In this document: positions 17,601 through 32,600 of the stretch, one piece after another
Position numbering within the stretch: the stretch's first letter is position 1
How the letters are laid out: each line of letters opens with the position of its first letter
From: Planctomycetales bacterium
GTDB taxonomy: Bacteria > Planctomycetota > Planctomycetia > Pirellulales > Pirellulaceae
Assembly: GCA_020426625.1 (NCBI GenBank)
Contig: JAGQPR010000005.1
Coordinates: 1 to 53,523 of the forward strand
DNA: 53,523 nt
Direction of reading: 5' to 3'
Position numbers and translations under genes: made by a program
Notes under the pieces: model-generated
Databases searched by the model: none
Told to the model about the DNA's origin: nothing
Seen by the model: only the letters and a program-made list of their open reading frames with translations

Positions 17601-20600
17601 ACCGATGGCAATGGCACCGGCGGCGGACGTACACCCTCAATAGAGATCAACCACGGCGGCACAGATGCTGAAGTACAATCGCAATTGATGAACGTGGTCA
17701 TCAAGTCCGGTTACAGCAATGCGATCGACGTTCTGTCAGGTACTCCGACATTGGAAAACATCCACGCCCAAGACAACCTGGGTGTAGCCTACTATTTTGC
17801 ACTAAACACTGCACCTGGGGTTAGCGGACTGACGGCTTCCGGGAATAATGGCGATGCGATTTTCGTGCAGGGTGGAACCCTGACTACTGACCGAACTTGG
17901 AACTACGGATCGTTGCCAATCAGTCTGACCGGTTCTCTTGCGATCAACAATTCACAAACGGCAACTACAACACTGACCATCGCGCCGGGTACCATCGTGA
18001 AAGTCCCGGCGGCCGATTACATACAAGCGAATACAGGAATACTCAAAGCGTTGGGGACTGTCGAGCAACCCATCGTATTTACGTCCGTACGAGATGATTC
18101 GGTGGGTGGAGATACCAACGCCGACGGACCGCTGACTGCTCCCTTTGCTGGGGCGTGGGAATCCGTTTACCTGAACAGTGCCGGAAATATCCTGGAAAAC
18201 ACGGAAATTCGTTACGCCGGGGATATTGATGGTAACGGCACCGGTGGAGGCCAGGTTTACGCCATTGAAGTCCGAGGGGATGCCTCTTTTACGAACGTTA
18301 ACGTTCAATCGGTTTACAGCGGCGGAGTGCGAATCACCAATGGAGCTGCGCTGAACTACAACCAAGGCCGAATCGAAAATACATCTACTACACCATCGCG
18401 GGACGACGCAGCAATTTGGGTCGACGCGGGATCGTTGATTGCCTCGGAATTAGACATCTTGGGAGGTGACTATGGCATTTACTTGGATTCTGGTGAGCAT
18501 GCGTCGGTTGCCAATACCAGCTTCGCTGGACTGCGACTGACAGCGGCACACAACTTGGGGAATAACGCGACTCTGGCGAATTTTCGCGGCAATTGGTGGG
18601 GCGACGCCGGGGGCCCCAACGATCCATCCTCCGCAGATGGAATTAGCAATGACAACCCCAATGGACAATCGGTCAGTGACTACGTCGACTACGGGGATTG
18701 GTTAACTGCTGCCCCTAGCCGAGCGATTGGGCCGCGTGTAGATCGCATTTACCGTGTCACAGATCTGCCAGCGGCAGGCACGCACCATCGCTATGAGGCG
18801 GATGGCAACGCGGCCGATCAAACCGGTGGTCGCCCTGGTATTTTCATGGGTGACGTGAACTATGTTGCCGGTCGAAACACAGGTCAAGCGTTCGATCTGG
18901 ATGGTGACGGAGATTACATCGAACTCGGAACTTGGGCACCGCCACAGGACTGGACGGTTTCAGCTTGGGTTCGACCAGCTGCGGTGCCTGCGACTGGACG
19001 CATCAACATCGCTGGCGCAGATCACAGTGGCCGGGATTGGTCCATTGCAATTTCTGACGGTGAATATGGCGCGTTCTATACCACCGGCCAGTTCGCTGGG
19101 TCCGGCGTCATGGCTCAAGTGGGCGTTTGGGCTCACGTCGCCGCCACAGTGAATGAAGGTATCCTGCGAGTATTCGTCGATGGCATACAGACGGCGGAGA
19201 CCAATGTCGGGATCTATGTTCCATCGACTGCGGGTACGCGCATCGGAAGCAGCGTTTACAACGGCCAAAATTTCTTTCAAGGAGCGATCGACGAGGTTTC
19301 CATCATTGAGCGCGGACTCGAACCCGCTGAAATCACACAGTTGATAAATACTGGTGTGGTGAGTCCGCCACCTCCTTCGCCAAGTCGACTGCAAGTGGAT
19401 TTTGACCGTCCGATTGATGCAAGTTCGTTTTCGCCCAGCGATGTCACGCTTGTAGGACCCATTGCGATAAGTGTGGCCCAAGTCGAAGCGCTCAGCGATC
19501 GAAGCTTTGTATTGACACTAACGGGACCGCTCTCAGCGGCAGGTAGTTACTCGCTTACGCTTGGCCCAAATGTGCTTAGTAGTGCCTCGGTTCCCATGGA
19601 TCAGAATGGCGACGGCCTCACCGCCCAGGTGCCCCAGGATCAGTACTCGACCACCATCGACGTTGATTTTTCCGGCCCCAAAGTCTTGACACATGCACCC
19701 AGTGGTACGGTGACTTCGGTGCTAAATTCCGTCATCGTTACCTTTGACGAGCCCATTGATCCTCATAGCTTTGGTCCGCGCGATGTGCGGGTGTGGACGC
19801 CTGAGGAGATTCCTGTTCGCAATAGTTTCGACCCCAACACGCCGGTCAACGGTTTTCACGTTCGGGCCGCTGCATCGACGTTCGCTTTCGCGGATATCGA
19901 TCGAGCGGTGCAGATCATCGATGCGCCCAACTTTCAATCTCGGTTTGTTGAGCAGGTAGTCGAGGTCGTCAATTACGGTCCGATTGGTGGGGATTTTCCG
20001 AACGACATTCCGAACCCACTTGATCGTCCCAACATCAATGACAATTACCTAGTATTGGAAGCGACTGCCTCGATCGAAATTCCCAGCAGTGGCAAGTACA
20101 CATTTTCCGTTGGTAGCGATGACGGCTTCCGTTTGGAGATCGGGGACCAAAGTTTCGAATTCGCGACTGGACGCAATTTTGCCAAAACGCTCGGCGTGCT
20201 CGAATTTGCTACGGCCGGAGTTTATCCACTCAAGCTAGTCATGTTCGAGGGTACTGGCTCTGCTGGATTTGAACTATCAGCTGCCCCTGGGGAAAAAACC
20301 CAATTCGACAGCGACTTTGTTTTGGTGGGCGATGAAGCCAACGGCGGCCTGTCGGTCAAGACGTTACCATTTGAACCGCAGCCCACTTTGCAAGTATTGA
20401 GCGTCGATCCTGTCCCGGGCAACAACAGCAGTTTCCGCATCACTTTCCCGGCGCAACCATACAACGGTCTCTACGAGATCGAGATACTACCGACGCTCTC
20501 AGATACCGCCGGTAATTTGATGAATCAAGATGGTGATTCCATAAACGGCGAAGGCAGACAAGACCGTTACGTGGCGGCGATCACCGTAGCGCGCGAGCCA

Positions 20601-23600
20601 CTGCGGGTAGTTTCTCAGACGCCAGTCGGTTCGGTAACACAAGCTATTGAAGCGATTGAAGTTACGTTCAGCGTTCCCATTGACCCGGCCAGTTTTTCAA
20701 CTGCGGATGCACGCCTATTTGGACCCGCCGGCGAAGTTGATGTGACCAGTATCGAACGACTCAGCGATACGCGATTTCGAATTCATACGCAACGAGCCAC
20801 TGCGGATGGAGACTACCAGCTGTTTGTGGGGCCGGACATAACCGATCCGGCTGGCATCGCCATGGACACCGATGGTGATGCGCTCGCTGGTGAGTTGGAA
20901 GATCGATATGTGGGAGCCCTGCGTCTTGACGGTGTCGGACCACAACTACAATTCATGTCGCCCAGCGCCGAAGTACGTGCACCGGTGGATCATGTCGACT
21001 TGACTTTCAGTGAAGCACTGAATCTGGGAACTCTAACGCAAGTCGATGTGCAAATCGTAGGCCCTAGCGGTAGCTTGGCTGTCAATGGTATCCAGGATAT
21101 CGGTAACAACGTTTATCGGCTGAACTTCGACGCGTTGGTTACACCGGGCTTATACACAGTGACTGTGGGTCCCTTCATTGAAGACCTAGGTGGCACGCTG
21201 ATGGACCAAGACCAAGATGGTGTGCCGGGCGAAGTTGTTGACGATATTTTCACCGGAACATTCTCCATCGATGCGGGAGGTCCGCGCGTTGTGAGTGTCG
21301 CGCCGACAGGCGCGATAGACCAGCCCTTTGAATTCGTCGACGTGACCTTCAGCGAAGCGATTGCACCTAGTTCTGTGACTACTTCCGATGCGAGCTTGGT
21401 AGGACCCAACGGCAATATCGCTATCACGCAAGTCATCGTCATGGATACGAATGTCGTGCGAATTCGCTTCGCGCGACAATCCCAACCAGGCAACTACGTG
21501 CTTTCGCTTGGACCGGATGTGTTCGACTTGGTTGGCAATGCCATGGATAACGATGGCGATGGAATAGCCGGTGAGCCAGAAGACAAGTTTGTCACCACAA
21601 TTTCGATTCAATTGGCTGATCTTGCCATCAAGAACATCTCGGCGCCAGCCACGGCAATCAACGGACAACAGATATCGGTCAGTTGGACCGTTGCCAATGA
21701 GAACGTGAAAACGGCGGTGGCGCCGTGGACTGATCGAGTTGTGTTTTCCAGTGATCAATTCTATGGAAACAGTGACGACGTCCTACTGGGAACATTTTCG
21801 GTAACCAGCGATCTGCAACAGGGGGCTACCTACACGGGCACGGTCACAGGCAAACTGCCGTTTGGAGTCACCGGCGAGCATCGGATTTTCGTGGTCACCG
21901 ACGTCAATAACAGCGTCCGCGAAAGCGACGACGCAAACAACCGCAGCCTGCAATTGATTACCGTGGAATTTGCGCGACCGCCGGCTGATTTGATTGTCGA
22001 CGCGGTAAGTGTTCCAACATCGCTAGGCGTTGGAGCGGCCGCGAATATTAGCTGGCGCGTGCGGAACGACGGCACAGCGACTACCGATCAAGCCACTTGG
22101 CTGGATCGCATTTATCTGAGTACAAACACAACGCTAGGCGGCGACATTTTACTCGGTGAATACACTCATCAAGGTACACTAGCACCCGACGCTTCGTATA
22201 CGCGAAACGCGTCGGTGGTCATTCCCTCGACCGTCACTCCAGGAAACTATTACGTACTTGTACAAACAGATGCACTAAATACGCTCGAGGAACCCGGGGC
22301 CGAAGGAAACAATATCACCGCTTCGCAGCGAGTAGGTGTTACGCCTCAGCCACTGGCGGATTTAGTGGTCAATTCCGTTTCGCTGGCCGCAGGACAATCA
22401 CCGGTGTCTGGCGAATCGGTAACTGTCAATTGGACAGGTGCCAACCTCGGCACGGCTGATATTACCCAGAAATGGACCGACCGGCTCTATCTCAGTTCCG
22501 ACAATGTCTGGTCGAGCAACGACGTGGTGTTGGGTAGCTTGGAGCAAGTCACAGCTCTTGCTGCTAACGCATCGTATCAAGCCCAGCTGGTTGCCAAGCT
22601 GCCCGACGGTATTGCAGGCCCGTACTTTTTGATCGTCGTACCCGATGCATTGCAAAACATTCAAGAAGGTGCTGGCGAGTCAACGGGTATCAAAGCTAGC
22701 GATGCAGTGACAGTGACTAGCTTCCCTTATGCCGACCTGAAAGTTGGCGAAGTGACTGCTCCTGAGTTGCTGATCGGCGACCCTGTTGACTTAACCGTTA
22801 GCTGGACAGTGGAAAATGTAGGTGCCGGGGCTGGTAGGGAAGATCATTGGTTCGATCGAATCGTCCTCTCTCGCGATGCCGTTTTTGGAAACGGCGATGA
22901 TCAAATGCTAGGAAGCTTTGAACACTTTGGCGCAATGCCCAGTGGAACTAGTTACCAACGCAGCGAAATCATACCGTTGCCAGCGAGAACCTCTGGAAGA
23001 TTCACGCTCTTCGCATACACCGACGCAACCGATCTGGTGTATGAACTGACCGGCGATCAGCCGAATGTTACTGCCGCTGCGCATCCGGTTGACATCACTC
23101 CCACTCCCTATGCGGACTTGGTCGTCTCAGATGTCTCTACCACGGGCACACCATTAAGTGGACAGGTCATCGATGCTCATTGGACGGTTAGCAACCAAGG
23201 TATCGCCACTACCAACACGTCAACCTGGACGGACTATATCTATATTTCCAAGGATCCCAGCGGAGCAACCGGCCTGCGATTGATTGGCAGCAGCGTGCAT
23301 GGAGGCGCACTTGGCGTCAATCAGTCGTATCAAAGAACTGCACCAGTTACCATTCCTCGAGACGCGGATGGTGAACACTATATTTTCGTGAAAACTAGCG
23401 GGCCTTACGAGTTCATCTTCAACACAGCGGGCAACACTGGGCGATCCGATGCGATCGACGTGATCTACGTACCACCACCGCCGGTGGATCTGCAAGTTAC
23501 AGACGTGTCGCTGGGCGGACTTACAACTGCCCTGGACGGCTCGCAAGTGGAATTGACTTGGACGGTCCGCAATCACGGCCCACAGAATACCGAAGCAGGG

Positions 23601-26600
23601 TGGTCCGACCGACTCTACTTGCAATCGGTGGACAATCCGAGTGAACGCTATGAGTTTGGTCGCTTTAGCTTGGCCAATCCGTTAGAAGCAGGCAAGACGA
23701 TTACTCGTACTGAGCTGGTTACGCTTCCTAGAACTACTGGCGTGTTTCGCTTTATCGTACAGACGGACTCATTGGGGCAGATCGTCGAGACCGACGAAAC
23801 AAACAATGAAACGTTTTCAGATAACCTCCTGATCAATTTGCGTCCGCGACCGGACTTGCGCGTTGTCAACTTGGTTTCGCCAACTGCCGTGACGGCTGGC
23901 ACGATTATTGACGTCAAGTTTACGGTGGCGAATGTCGGCTCTGCGGATACACCCTCCGGCGGCAGCCGCTGGCATGATCGGGTTTGGCTAAGCAGCAGCG
24001 CTGGCAGCCTGACTGGGGCCATATTGTTGGGCGAGCTGCAAAATCAAGCTGCGCTCGGTTATCCGGGGACAGAAACGGGCCAGCCAAACGAATATCAAAG
24101 CGAAGCTTCTTTCTTGATTCCGCGGGCGCTGGCTGGCAATTGGTTTGTAGTCGTTGACACGGATGCGCGCGGTGTGGTGGATGAGTATCCGTCGGAGGGT
24201 AACAACCGCGCTGCGGCGGCTTTGGCGATCGATGCCAACCCTGTACCTCCGCCGGATCTAGTAGTTCAACAAGTTGCCGGTCCAGGCGACGTGTTTGACG
24301 ATTCAACCGTTACAGTACGCTATCGAGTCGCCAACTTGGGAGCTGGTGAGACGGATCCGGGTTCTTGGAGCGACCAGATCTGGCTGACATTGGGCAAGGA
24401 TGGACCCAAACCTATCCGTGGCGATCGATACTTAGGTGCTTTTAGCCATTCCGGAGTGCTGCAAGTTGGGGATTCGTACGAAGTCGAAACGACTGTGCGT
24501 ATTCCCAAAGGGCTAACCGGACAATATTTCTTGACGGTATACGCCGACGGATCAAACCGGGTCTATGAAGCTGCCTTTGAAAGCAATCTCAATCCCGATG
24601 CTCCCAACGACATGGAAGGTAGCAACTACGGCAGTACTCCACTCAATGTTCTCCTTACGCCACCAGCCGATTTGCAAGTCACCAAAGTACTAGCAGATGC
24701 AGCTGGAGTGGGTGACCAGCAGTTTACGGTATCTTGGGAAGTCACGAACAATGGTGCGGGCCAAACAGACCGTGATGTTTGGGCAGATGCCGTTTATCTT
24801 TCGTCGGACGAAGTTCTGGACGGCAGCGACCAGCTGATTTTCGCCATTCCCCAGCCCGGCCCTTTGGCACCTGGCGAATCCTATGAACACTCGGCCACCT
24901 TTACCTTACCCCCTTCTGCTTCAGGTAGCCACATACTGGTTCGCACCAATGTCGATCCGCGTATCGCCCTGACAGAGGAAGACAAATTCCTGTCCGAAGT
25001 GCGAGCAGTATTGCAGCGCATCGAAGCTGCCACAGGCAAGTCGATCGGTGACGTCAAGGTCAGCGATCTGAAGAAGTTTGGCTTCTCTGAATTGCGGGAT
25101 ATCCTGGCTGGTCCCACCAACACCTTGCAGACCGTTTATGAAGGACCCTACACCGACAATAATGTTGGCCGCGCCTCGACTCAAGTCATTTCTGCTGACG
25201 CTGACCTCCGCATCAACAGTGTCACCGCCTCACCGAATAGCTTTTCAGGTGAGCTGCTCACAGTAAATTGGGAAATCGAGAACGTTGGGCAGTTCGCCAC
25301 GTCCAATGAAACCAAGAGTGTTGATCAGTTCGTTTTCTTGTCTCGCGATAGTGTTTTCGATTTTTCGCGAGCGATATTGGCCGCTCGCATTCCTCACGTG
25401 TTCGATACACCTCTAGCTCCAGGTCAAAAATACACTCAGTCCACTCAAGTGGCCACGCCTCCAGGCAGCAGCGGTCGGTGGTTTGCGCATGTATTTACTA
25501 ACGTTGCCGTGAATCGCCACGGTATTAGTTTTAGTGCTTGGGGAAAATCTGCTTTTCCAAGCTGGGTGGATGCGTTTTCAACTGTCGTCTGGGAGAACGG
25601 AGCCAAGCAGAATAATCAAGGTACGTCGAACGAAATCAATGTCACCTACGCAGAGGCCGACTTGGAGATCAGCGGCTTGCAGGTGATTCCGGCAACGCCA
25701 AGCAGCGGCGGGCTCTCCGAGGTGCAATTCACTGTAACCAATGCCGGGAATCGCACGACGCGTGTGAGTAGTTGGAGTGATTCGATTTACTTGTCCACCG
25801 ATCAAGCGCTCGATTCCTACGACATTTACTTAGGCAAAGTCGATCGACGCGAATCATTGGCACCAGGTGCTTCGTATTCTGTCACTACACAAGTCCGCAT
25901 GCCAGATAATATTGGTGGCAAATACTACCTAACCGTTGCTACCGATGCGGTGTTGGGCCCCTGGATACCAGGCTGGAATCCTCGGCCATTGCCCTATCCC
26001 ACCGCCGAAGGCCCAGCGCGCCTGTATGGTAGTGGCTCTGGCAAGGTCTTGGAGTTTGCTGACGAAGACGACAACTTGGCTACGCAAGAACTGAATATTC
26101 AGTTTGTGCCAACGCCCGATTTGGTCGTCGACAATGTGATTGCTCCCACACGACTGGAAGTCGGGCAACGATTCACCGTTTCGTATACAGTGAGCAATGA
26201 CGGAGGTGCAGTACCGACAAGCCAAACTCCCTACTTTGATCGCATCTACTTGTCACGCGATACGACTTTGGACGTAGCCAGCGATCACTTTGTAGGTCAA
26301 ATCAAGCGTACCAAGGCTTTGTCGTCTGGCGAATCAGAAACAGTAGTGAACGAATTTTGGCTACCCCGTGGCTTGGTCGGCGATTATTACGTTTTCGTCC
26401 AGTTGGATGTTCCCTCAGCCGCGCGACCGCGCGGTGAGATCTTTGAAACCGACGACGACAACAATTCGGGGCGTACCTTGACGCCGATGTTGATCGAAGT
26501 CCCACCGCCCAGCGATGTGCAAGTAACGAGCGTGAATGCGCCCGCATCGGCGGCCGTCGGAGAGATCGTCGCCGTCAACTGGACTGTCCAGAATCGCGGT

Positions 26601-29600
26601 GACGTGGCTATCCGCGGAAGGTTAGCGGATGCAGTCTATCTGTCCACAGATGGAGTTTGGGATATTGGCGACCGCTTCGTGGGCAGGATCGATCCACCGC
26701 AGGGGCGGACGCTCCAGCCAGGCGACAGCTACACAGCTTCGCTCGATTTCGAGATGCCAATCACGTTGCCAGGTGAGTATCGGGTATTGGTGCGCACGGA
26801 CATTTTCGATGATGTCTATGAAGGCGAAAACAATCGAAACAATACCGGCTTCTCGACCGGTACGATCAGCGTGTCTGTCCCATTATTGAGGCTGGACATT
26901 CCGCTGGACGACCAGATCGCTGCTGGTTCAGCCAGACTATACCAGCTGGATACGGATCCCGGGCAGACGGTCCGCATCGACCTGAATAGCCTCAATGATA
27001 CTGGTTCTCATGAACTTTTTGTCCGCTTTGAAGATCTGCCTAGCCCCTATGAGTTTGACGCCAAGTACGAGGGTTACCTGCGACCGGACCAATCGCTGGT
27101 GATCCCCGAAACCCTCGGCGGTCGCTATTTCATTCTGGCCAGAGCTGGCATCCGCGAGGATCAAAATGAAGATGGTACCTTGCCAGCCCGCGCGGCCTAT
27201 CCGATTCAGGTGAATGCCACCCGTATTCCTTTCGGTATTACGGGTGTAACACCTGATTCTGGCGGCGACGACCGGTACGTGACGATGCGAGTCTTCGGCG
27301 CAGAATTTCCGGAACAGGCTACCGTTCGACTGGTACGCCCACAATTTGCTGAACTTGCACCAGTCAGCTTGCAGCGGGTCGATGCCACGCAAATCGTCGC
27401 CGTATTTGATCTGCGCGATGCTCCACATGGACTCTACGATGTCCAAGTCTTGCATCCCGACGGGCGAGTAGCGACTGATCCATACCGTTTCCAGGTAGAA
27501 GCAGCGGACCCACTGGAATCCAATGTCGGTATCGGTGGCCCCAGCCTCATCGGCTTGGGGGAAACGGGATTCTACGGAATTCCGGTACAAAGTCTGAGCA
27601 ATATCGATACACCTTATACGGTGATTGAATATGCGGTACCCAACGTCAAAAACGACTCGGGCATCGTTCCAGGACCCGCGATTACCATGCAAACGGGCAT
27701 CCGTGGTGACGCTGGCACCGTCGCACCGCTGTTTGATCCGATCACTACATTCGATTTCTCTAGCGTGGCCGCCGAGTTGAATCTGCAGGGCGTATTGACG
27801 GGTCGGGCTGTCGCCATGGATCTGCCTGCGCTCAGTACGACCCAGCTGAGCATGGCAGTGACCATCTATCCCGAATTGCGCGAGCTCTTGCAACAGAATC
27901 CAGACTTTCTCAGCACTTTGCGACCCGATGAACTGGATCAATTGTCCTTTGACTTCTATGTCGTGGCGTCCGCTACGCCGATGACGACAGAGCAGTACAT
28001 TCAATATCAAACGGCCGAAGCGGAAAAACTGCGTAGTGCTATCCTGTCTGATAGCAGCGCGCCTGCTGGATTGACTGGGATCGCGGGCGATGCTGCTACC
28101 TTCACCGAACTCTATCTGCAAGCACTGACTGACCGAGGGTTATTGCGCCCCGAAGATGTGGCACCTTTCGCAGATGATCACGCCGACAACGTCAATGCCT
28201 TCTTCGTCGCCGTGGGTGGCTTGTTGGGAGGCCAGGCGGGGCAAGGCATCCTCGACGCAGCAGCCCAAGATTTCGCTAACGCCGAAAAGGATCTGGGTGA
28301 CTTAATTGAACAGTTGCGAGGTTACTACGGACACACCCCGGATGCAAACAGTGGTGGAGCCGTAGCCAACTATGCGGACTACGATTTGGAGCTTGCCAAT
28401 CGAACGTCATTTGTGACGTTCACGATTCGCGCTGGTGAACCAAATCTCTTCGACGGTGGCCAAGTTGCGCAGACCGTGGTCTTCAACACGACGGGCCTGG
28501 GGGACAGCGTCGATTTGGGTGTTATGGTCGATGGGCCCGATGGTGTCGGTGATTTCAACATGGTGCCCAGGGCAACTCCCCTGCCATATTCAGTTTCCGT
28601 GACGCATGAATCGGACGCCAATCTGCCCGCCCGCGAGATACGGATCATTGTGCCCATGGATGATACGCTGGATGAACGCTCATTCCAATTGAGTGACATC
28701 GACTTGGGTGGACTGATTATTCCAATCCCGCCCGGTCGACCATCGTTTTTCGGTGAATTCGATCTGTTTGAATCGCACGGCTACGTACTGCAAGTGACCG
28801 CCGGAGTGGATGCAGTAACGCGCAACGCAACGTGGTTGCTCCGCGCAGTGGATCCGCGGGATGGCCTGCCACCACGCGATCCGACCGTTGGTTTGCTACA
28901 ACCTGGGCAAAATGTCGAAGTTGGCTTTTGGGTCGAAGCTGAGACGGTGGCCGCTGCGGGAACTGGCGGTGATGTGCAGACAGGGGATGTCATCGAACTG
29001 GTGGCGCGAACGATTATCGACGAGGGCACGCCGCGCGATTCAGAAATTAGTAGCGCAGTACTAGATGCACTGGCCCCGACCAGTAGTTGGACAGTTATAC
29101 CGTTGGGTTCCGATCGCTACCAGATTAGCTGGACGGCCGAGGATGACGCGGGGGGCTCAGGTGTAAATTACTATTCGTTGTTGGTCAGCGACGACGGCGG
29201 AAATCGCTTCCGTACAGTGCTTTATCAAACTCAAGATACAAGCTACATCTATCGCAGCACCTCAGGCGCTGCTCCTGTATTTCTCGTACGAGCGATCGAC
29301 GCGGCTGGCAATATCGAACCAAGTCCCGCTGGCGTTCGCGTTCCCAGGTTGACAGCCCCCATCAACTTAGGTGCTCCGCCTCAGGCGCCAACTTTTACAG
29401 CGGTCGAACTACCTATTGCTGCAACAGCACCGTCGCAAATCCCCGATCGGTTATTTACCGAAGCCGCGCTGGGAGTCCCCTCCAAAACTAGCGTTTCGCA
29501 GCCCAGCAAATTCACTCGTGTCATCCGGCCGCTTGCCGCAGAACGCCTGGCCACGATACCTGGTCTCAGCGGGGCTGGGATTGGGACTTTGGCGATGGCA

Positions 29601-32600
29601 GTCTCAGCCGATGGACGCTGGGTGTATGTCTCCGGCGGCGACGGACGGAACGTACTTGCTAGGATTGATCTGCGAAATCCATCCAATGCGCCACAGATAC
29701 TCAGCCGGTTGGACGTGCCCATTTACGAATTGGCATTCGACGAGGCGAACCAACTGTGGGCCTCGACTGGCGGTGAAGGGTTGGTACAGATTGACGGCGC
29801 GACCGGCCAAATATTGGATTCATTTGGAGCGGGGATAGCGTTGGGGATAGCCTCCATACCTGGCGAAAACGCTCTGTACGTTGCTACTGCTGGCGGAGTG
29901 CTGAAGTTTGATACCGCGCTGCGCTCATTTCAATCGTTTAGCGAAGTGCGCGTTGATTCCTTGGCCGTCGCAGAGGATGGAACGCTGTACGGCACCCAGT
30001 GGCCCAGCGGTGGCAGCATTCTCAAGTTTGATTTTCGCGGTCGCGCGTCATTAGTTTCCGATATTCGCGATGCAGAATCGATTGCGTTTGGTGCCCAGAG
30101 CTCCTTGCTCGAAGGCGTGTTGATTGTTGGCCATCAAAATTCCGGCCAAGTTTCGCTGTTGGACCCGAACACATTTGAGAAGACCATCATTGCTGCGGGT
30201 GGCCTGATGCGCGTTGAGGGCCTGGAAGTTCTGCCCGACGGACGTGTCCTGGTAACTCAAGGTGAACAAGTCGATGTCTTGTTTACCGTGGCAGCGCCTC
30301 GTGTGATCCAGACGCAGATTCTCGATGGCAATAACCGGGCTACCATTGCCTTCGACACAGCCTTGCTGTCGGGCAACTCGAGCGATCCTGCCAGTGCTAA
30401 CAATCTTCAAAACTACCAGTTAGTGAACTTGGACACCGGCGAGCAGATAGCTGTTGGTGGCGTGCGCTACGATGCGCAGACGCGTACGGCCAACCTGTTG
30501 TTTGAAACGCTCGCACCAGCGCCCTATCGTCTAACGATTTCTCCCACTGTGCAGAGTGAACAAGGCATTGAACTAGGAGGCGAAGGCGAATCAATCGATT
30601 TCCGTGTGTTTGAAAACGTCACGGCTGTAATGCCTGTTCTGTTCAAGAACACGCGCATCAATCGCCAGGATGGAACGGTACTGGTAGACGTTCAGGTGAT
30701 CAATCAAGGTGGCTTTGATGTGGCTGGCCCCGTCCAGATCGTATTCAGTCAACTCAATGGCAGCAATGTGGCTGTACAAATGAATGGCGAAGCGCTCGCC
30801 GTCCCCCTGATTGAAGTCTTGTCCAATGGTGTGCCGCTTCCCGTAGGAGCCACCACCACTTTTACTTCCGTGGTCGTTGCCAACCCGGCTTTGCTGGACT
30901 TGGATTTCACACCAACGGTACGGGCCGCGCTGCCGCCCAATCAGTTGCCCTTATTTCTTTCGAGCCCGGCGCTGAGTGCCGCCGAAGGGGAAACTTACGC
31001 CTATTCAGCGGAAGCAGACGATCCCGACGGTAGTTCCATTACCTATGTGCTTAGCAAGGCGCCGGAAGGGGCTACGATCAATCCGTTGACTGGTCAACTG
31101 GATTGGACTCCAGGGAAGTGGACCGCCCCTAAGGTCGATTTCGAACTGCGAGCGTACGACGCGCGTGGTGCCTACAAGCGGCAGAGTTGGACTGTTGATG
31201 TGAGCGGTGCCAATCATGCGCCAATCATTTCCCCGATCGCTGACCAATTGCTGACCGAAGGTGATCTGCTGCAAGTTTCTGTTAGTGCCTTCGATGCAGA
31301 TGGCGACGCCTTGTTCTACTTTGCCGACAATTTGCCTCCCGGCGCGGTCTTTGATCCCTACTCGCAAGCTTTACGCTGGCGGCCGCGCGGTAACGCAGCT
31401 GGTGTCTATGAAAACGTCACTCTGATAGCCAGCGATGGCTACACGGAAACGCAGGCTGTTTTTCAAATCGTCGTTACCAATAACAATACTCCACCTACGC
31501 TGTCACCGGTGAATAACCTGCAGCTGAGTGAAGGGGATGACGTATCCTTTCGGTTGGTAGCCAGCGATGCCGACGGGGATCCGTTGACCTTTCTTTCACC
31601 CAACTTGCCGCCGGGAGCTTTCCTAGATCCGAACACCGGAATTTTTGAATGGAGTATCGGTTTTGACCAACACGGGGACTACCCAATCGACTTTATTGTC
31701 GACGATGGTTCCGTCAAAATTCACCAGACTGCAACCCTGTCGGTAGCAAACCTGAATGGCCAAGTTGCATTTGCGAATCTGACTCCATTTGAGATTTTCG
31801 AAGGGCAAACTTTGACTTTGCGAATTGCCGCCTTGGATCCAGAGCATCCCGGTGCAACGAATGACCCAAGCAACGTCTTGGAAGATTTCTTTGCGGAGCA
31901 GGGTTTTCTTCCCCCAGCCAATTTGGTTTATAGCTTCGCTGAGTTGCCCGCCGGCGCCAGCTACGATATTGAAACACAGCTTTTTACCTGGACACCCAAC
32001 TTCGACCAGGCCGGTGCGTACGAGCTAGTATTCGATGTTACCGATGATGGAGACAACACTGGTGCTACCACAACCGACAGTGTCACACTGAACCTGAGTG
32101 TGCTGGATGCAAACGGTCGACCGCAAATCACCGCTTTGGAAAATCAGACGGTTGCCGTGGGCTCCACGCTGGACATTCCGGTAGTGGCCACCGATCCTGA
32201 CGGAACACCGATCGCGATTGCAGTTCAGATAGGTCAATCAACCGAGCTACCTAGTTGGGCGACGTTTACCGACAACGGAGATGGAACAGGATTGCTTCAT
32301 TTGGCACCATTGCCAGGACATCGCGACGATTACCTGGTTACGGTTGTTGCTCACGAGACTACAGGCGCTCAGCCTTTAAGTTCCACATCACAGTTCATCT
32401 TACAGGTAACCAGTGAAAACGAACCGCCGACATTCCAACCTCTGTTTAATCGCGTTGTTCTGGCGGATCAGCCGGTTAGCTTTCCGATTCGAGTGACCGA
32501 CCTGGACCAGGATGCATTGTCGATTATTGCATCTGGTTTGCCGACGGGTGCGGCGGTAACCATGTCCGGAATTTACGGCGAGGCGACCTTTACCTGGAGC

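Noticed and set aside
15402..18254. Transposon or IS explanation for the 624-bp repeats
   Set aside because: Units are in frame, directly tandem, with no terminal inverted repeats or transposase; they are domain duplications.
26937..28121. 394-residue open frame on the minus strand inside the giant gene
   Set aside because: It is fully antisense to clearly coding sequence, its translation has no recognisable domain, and long antisense frames are expected from this codon usage.
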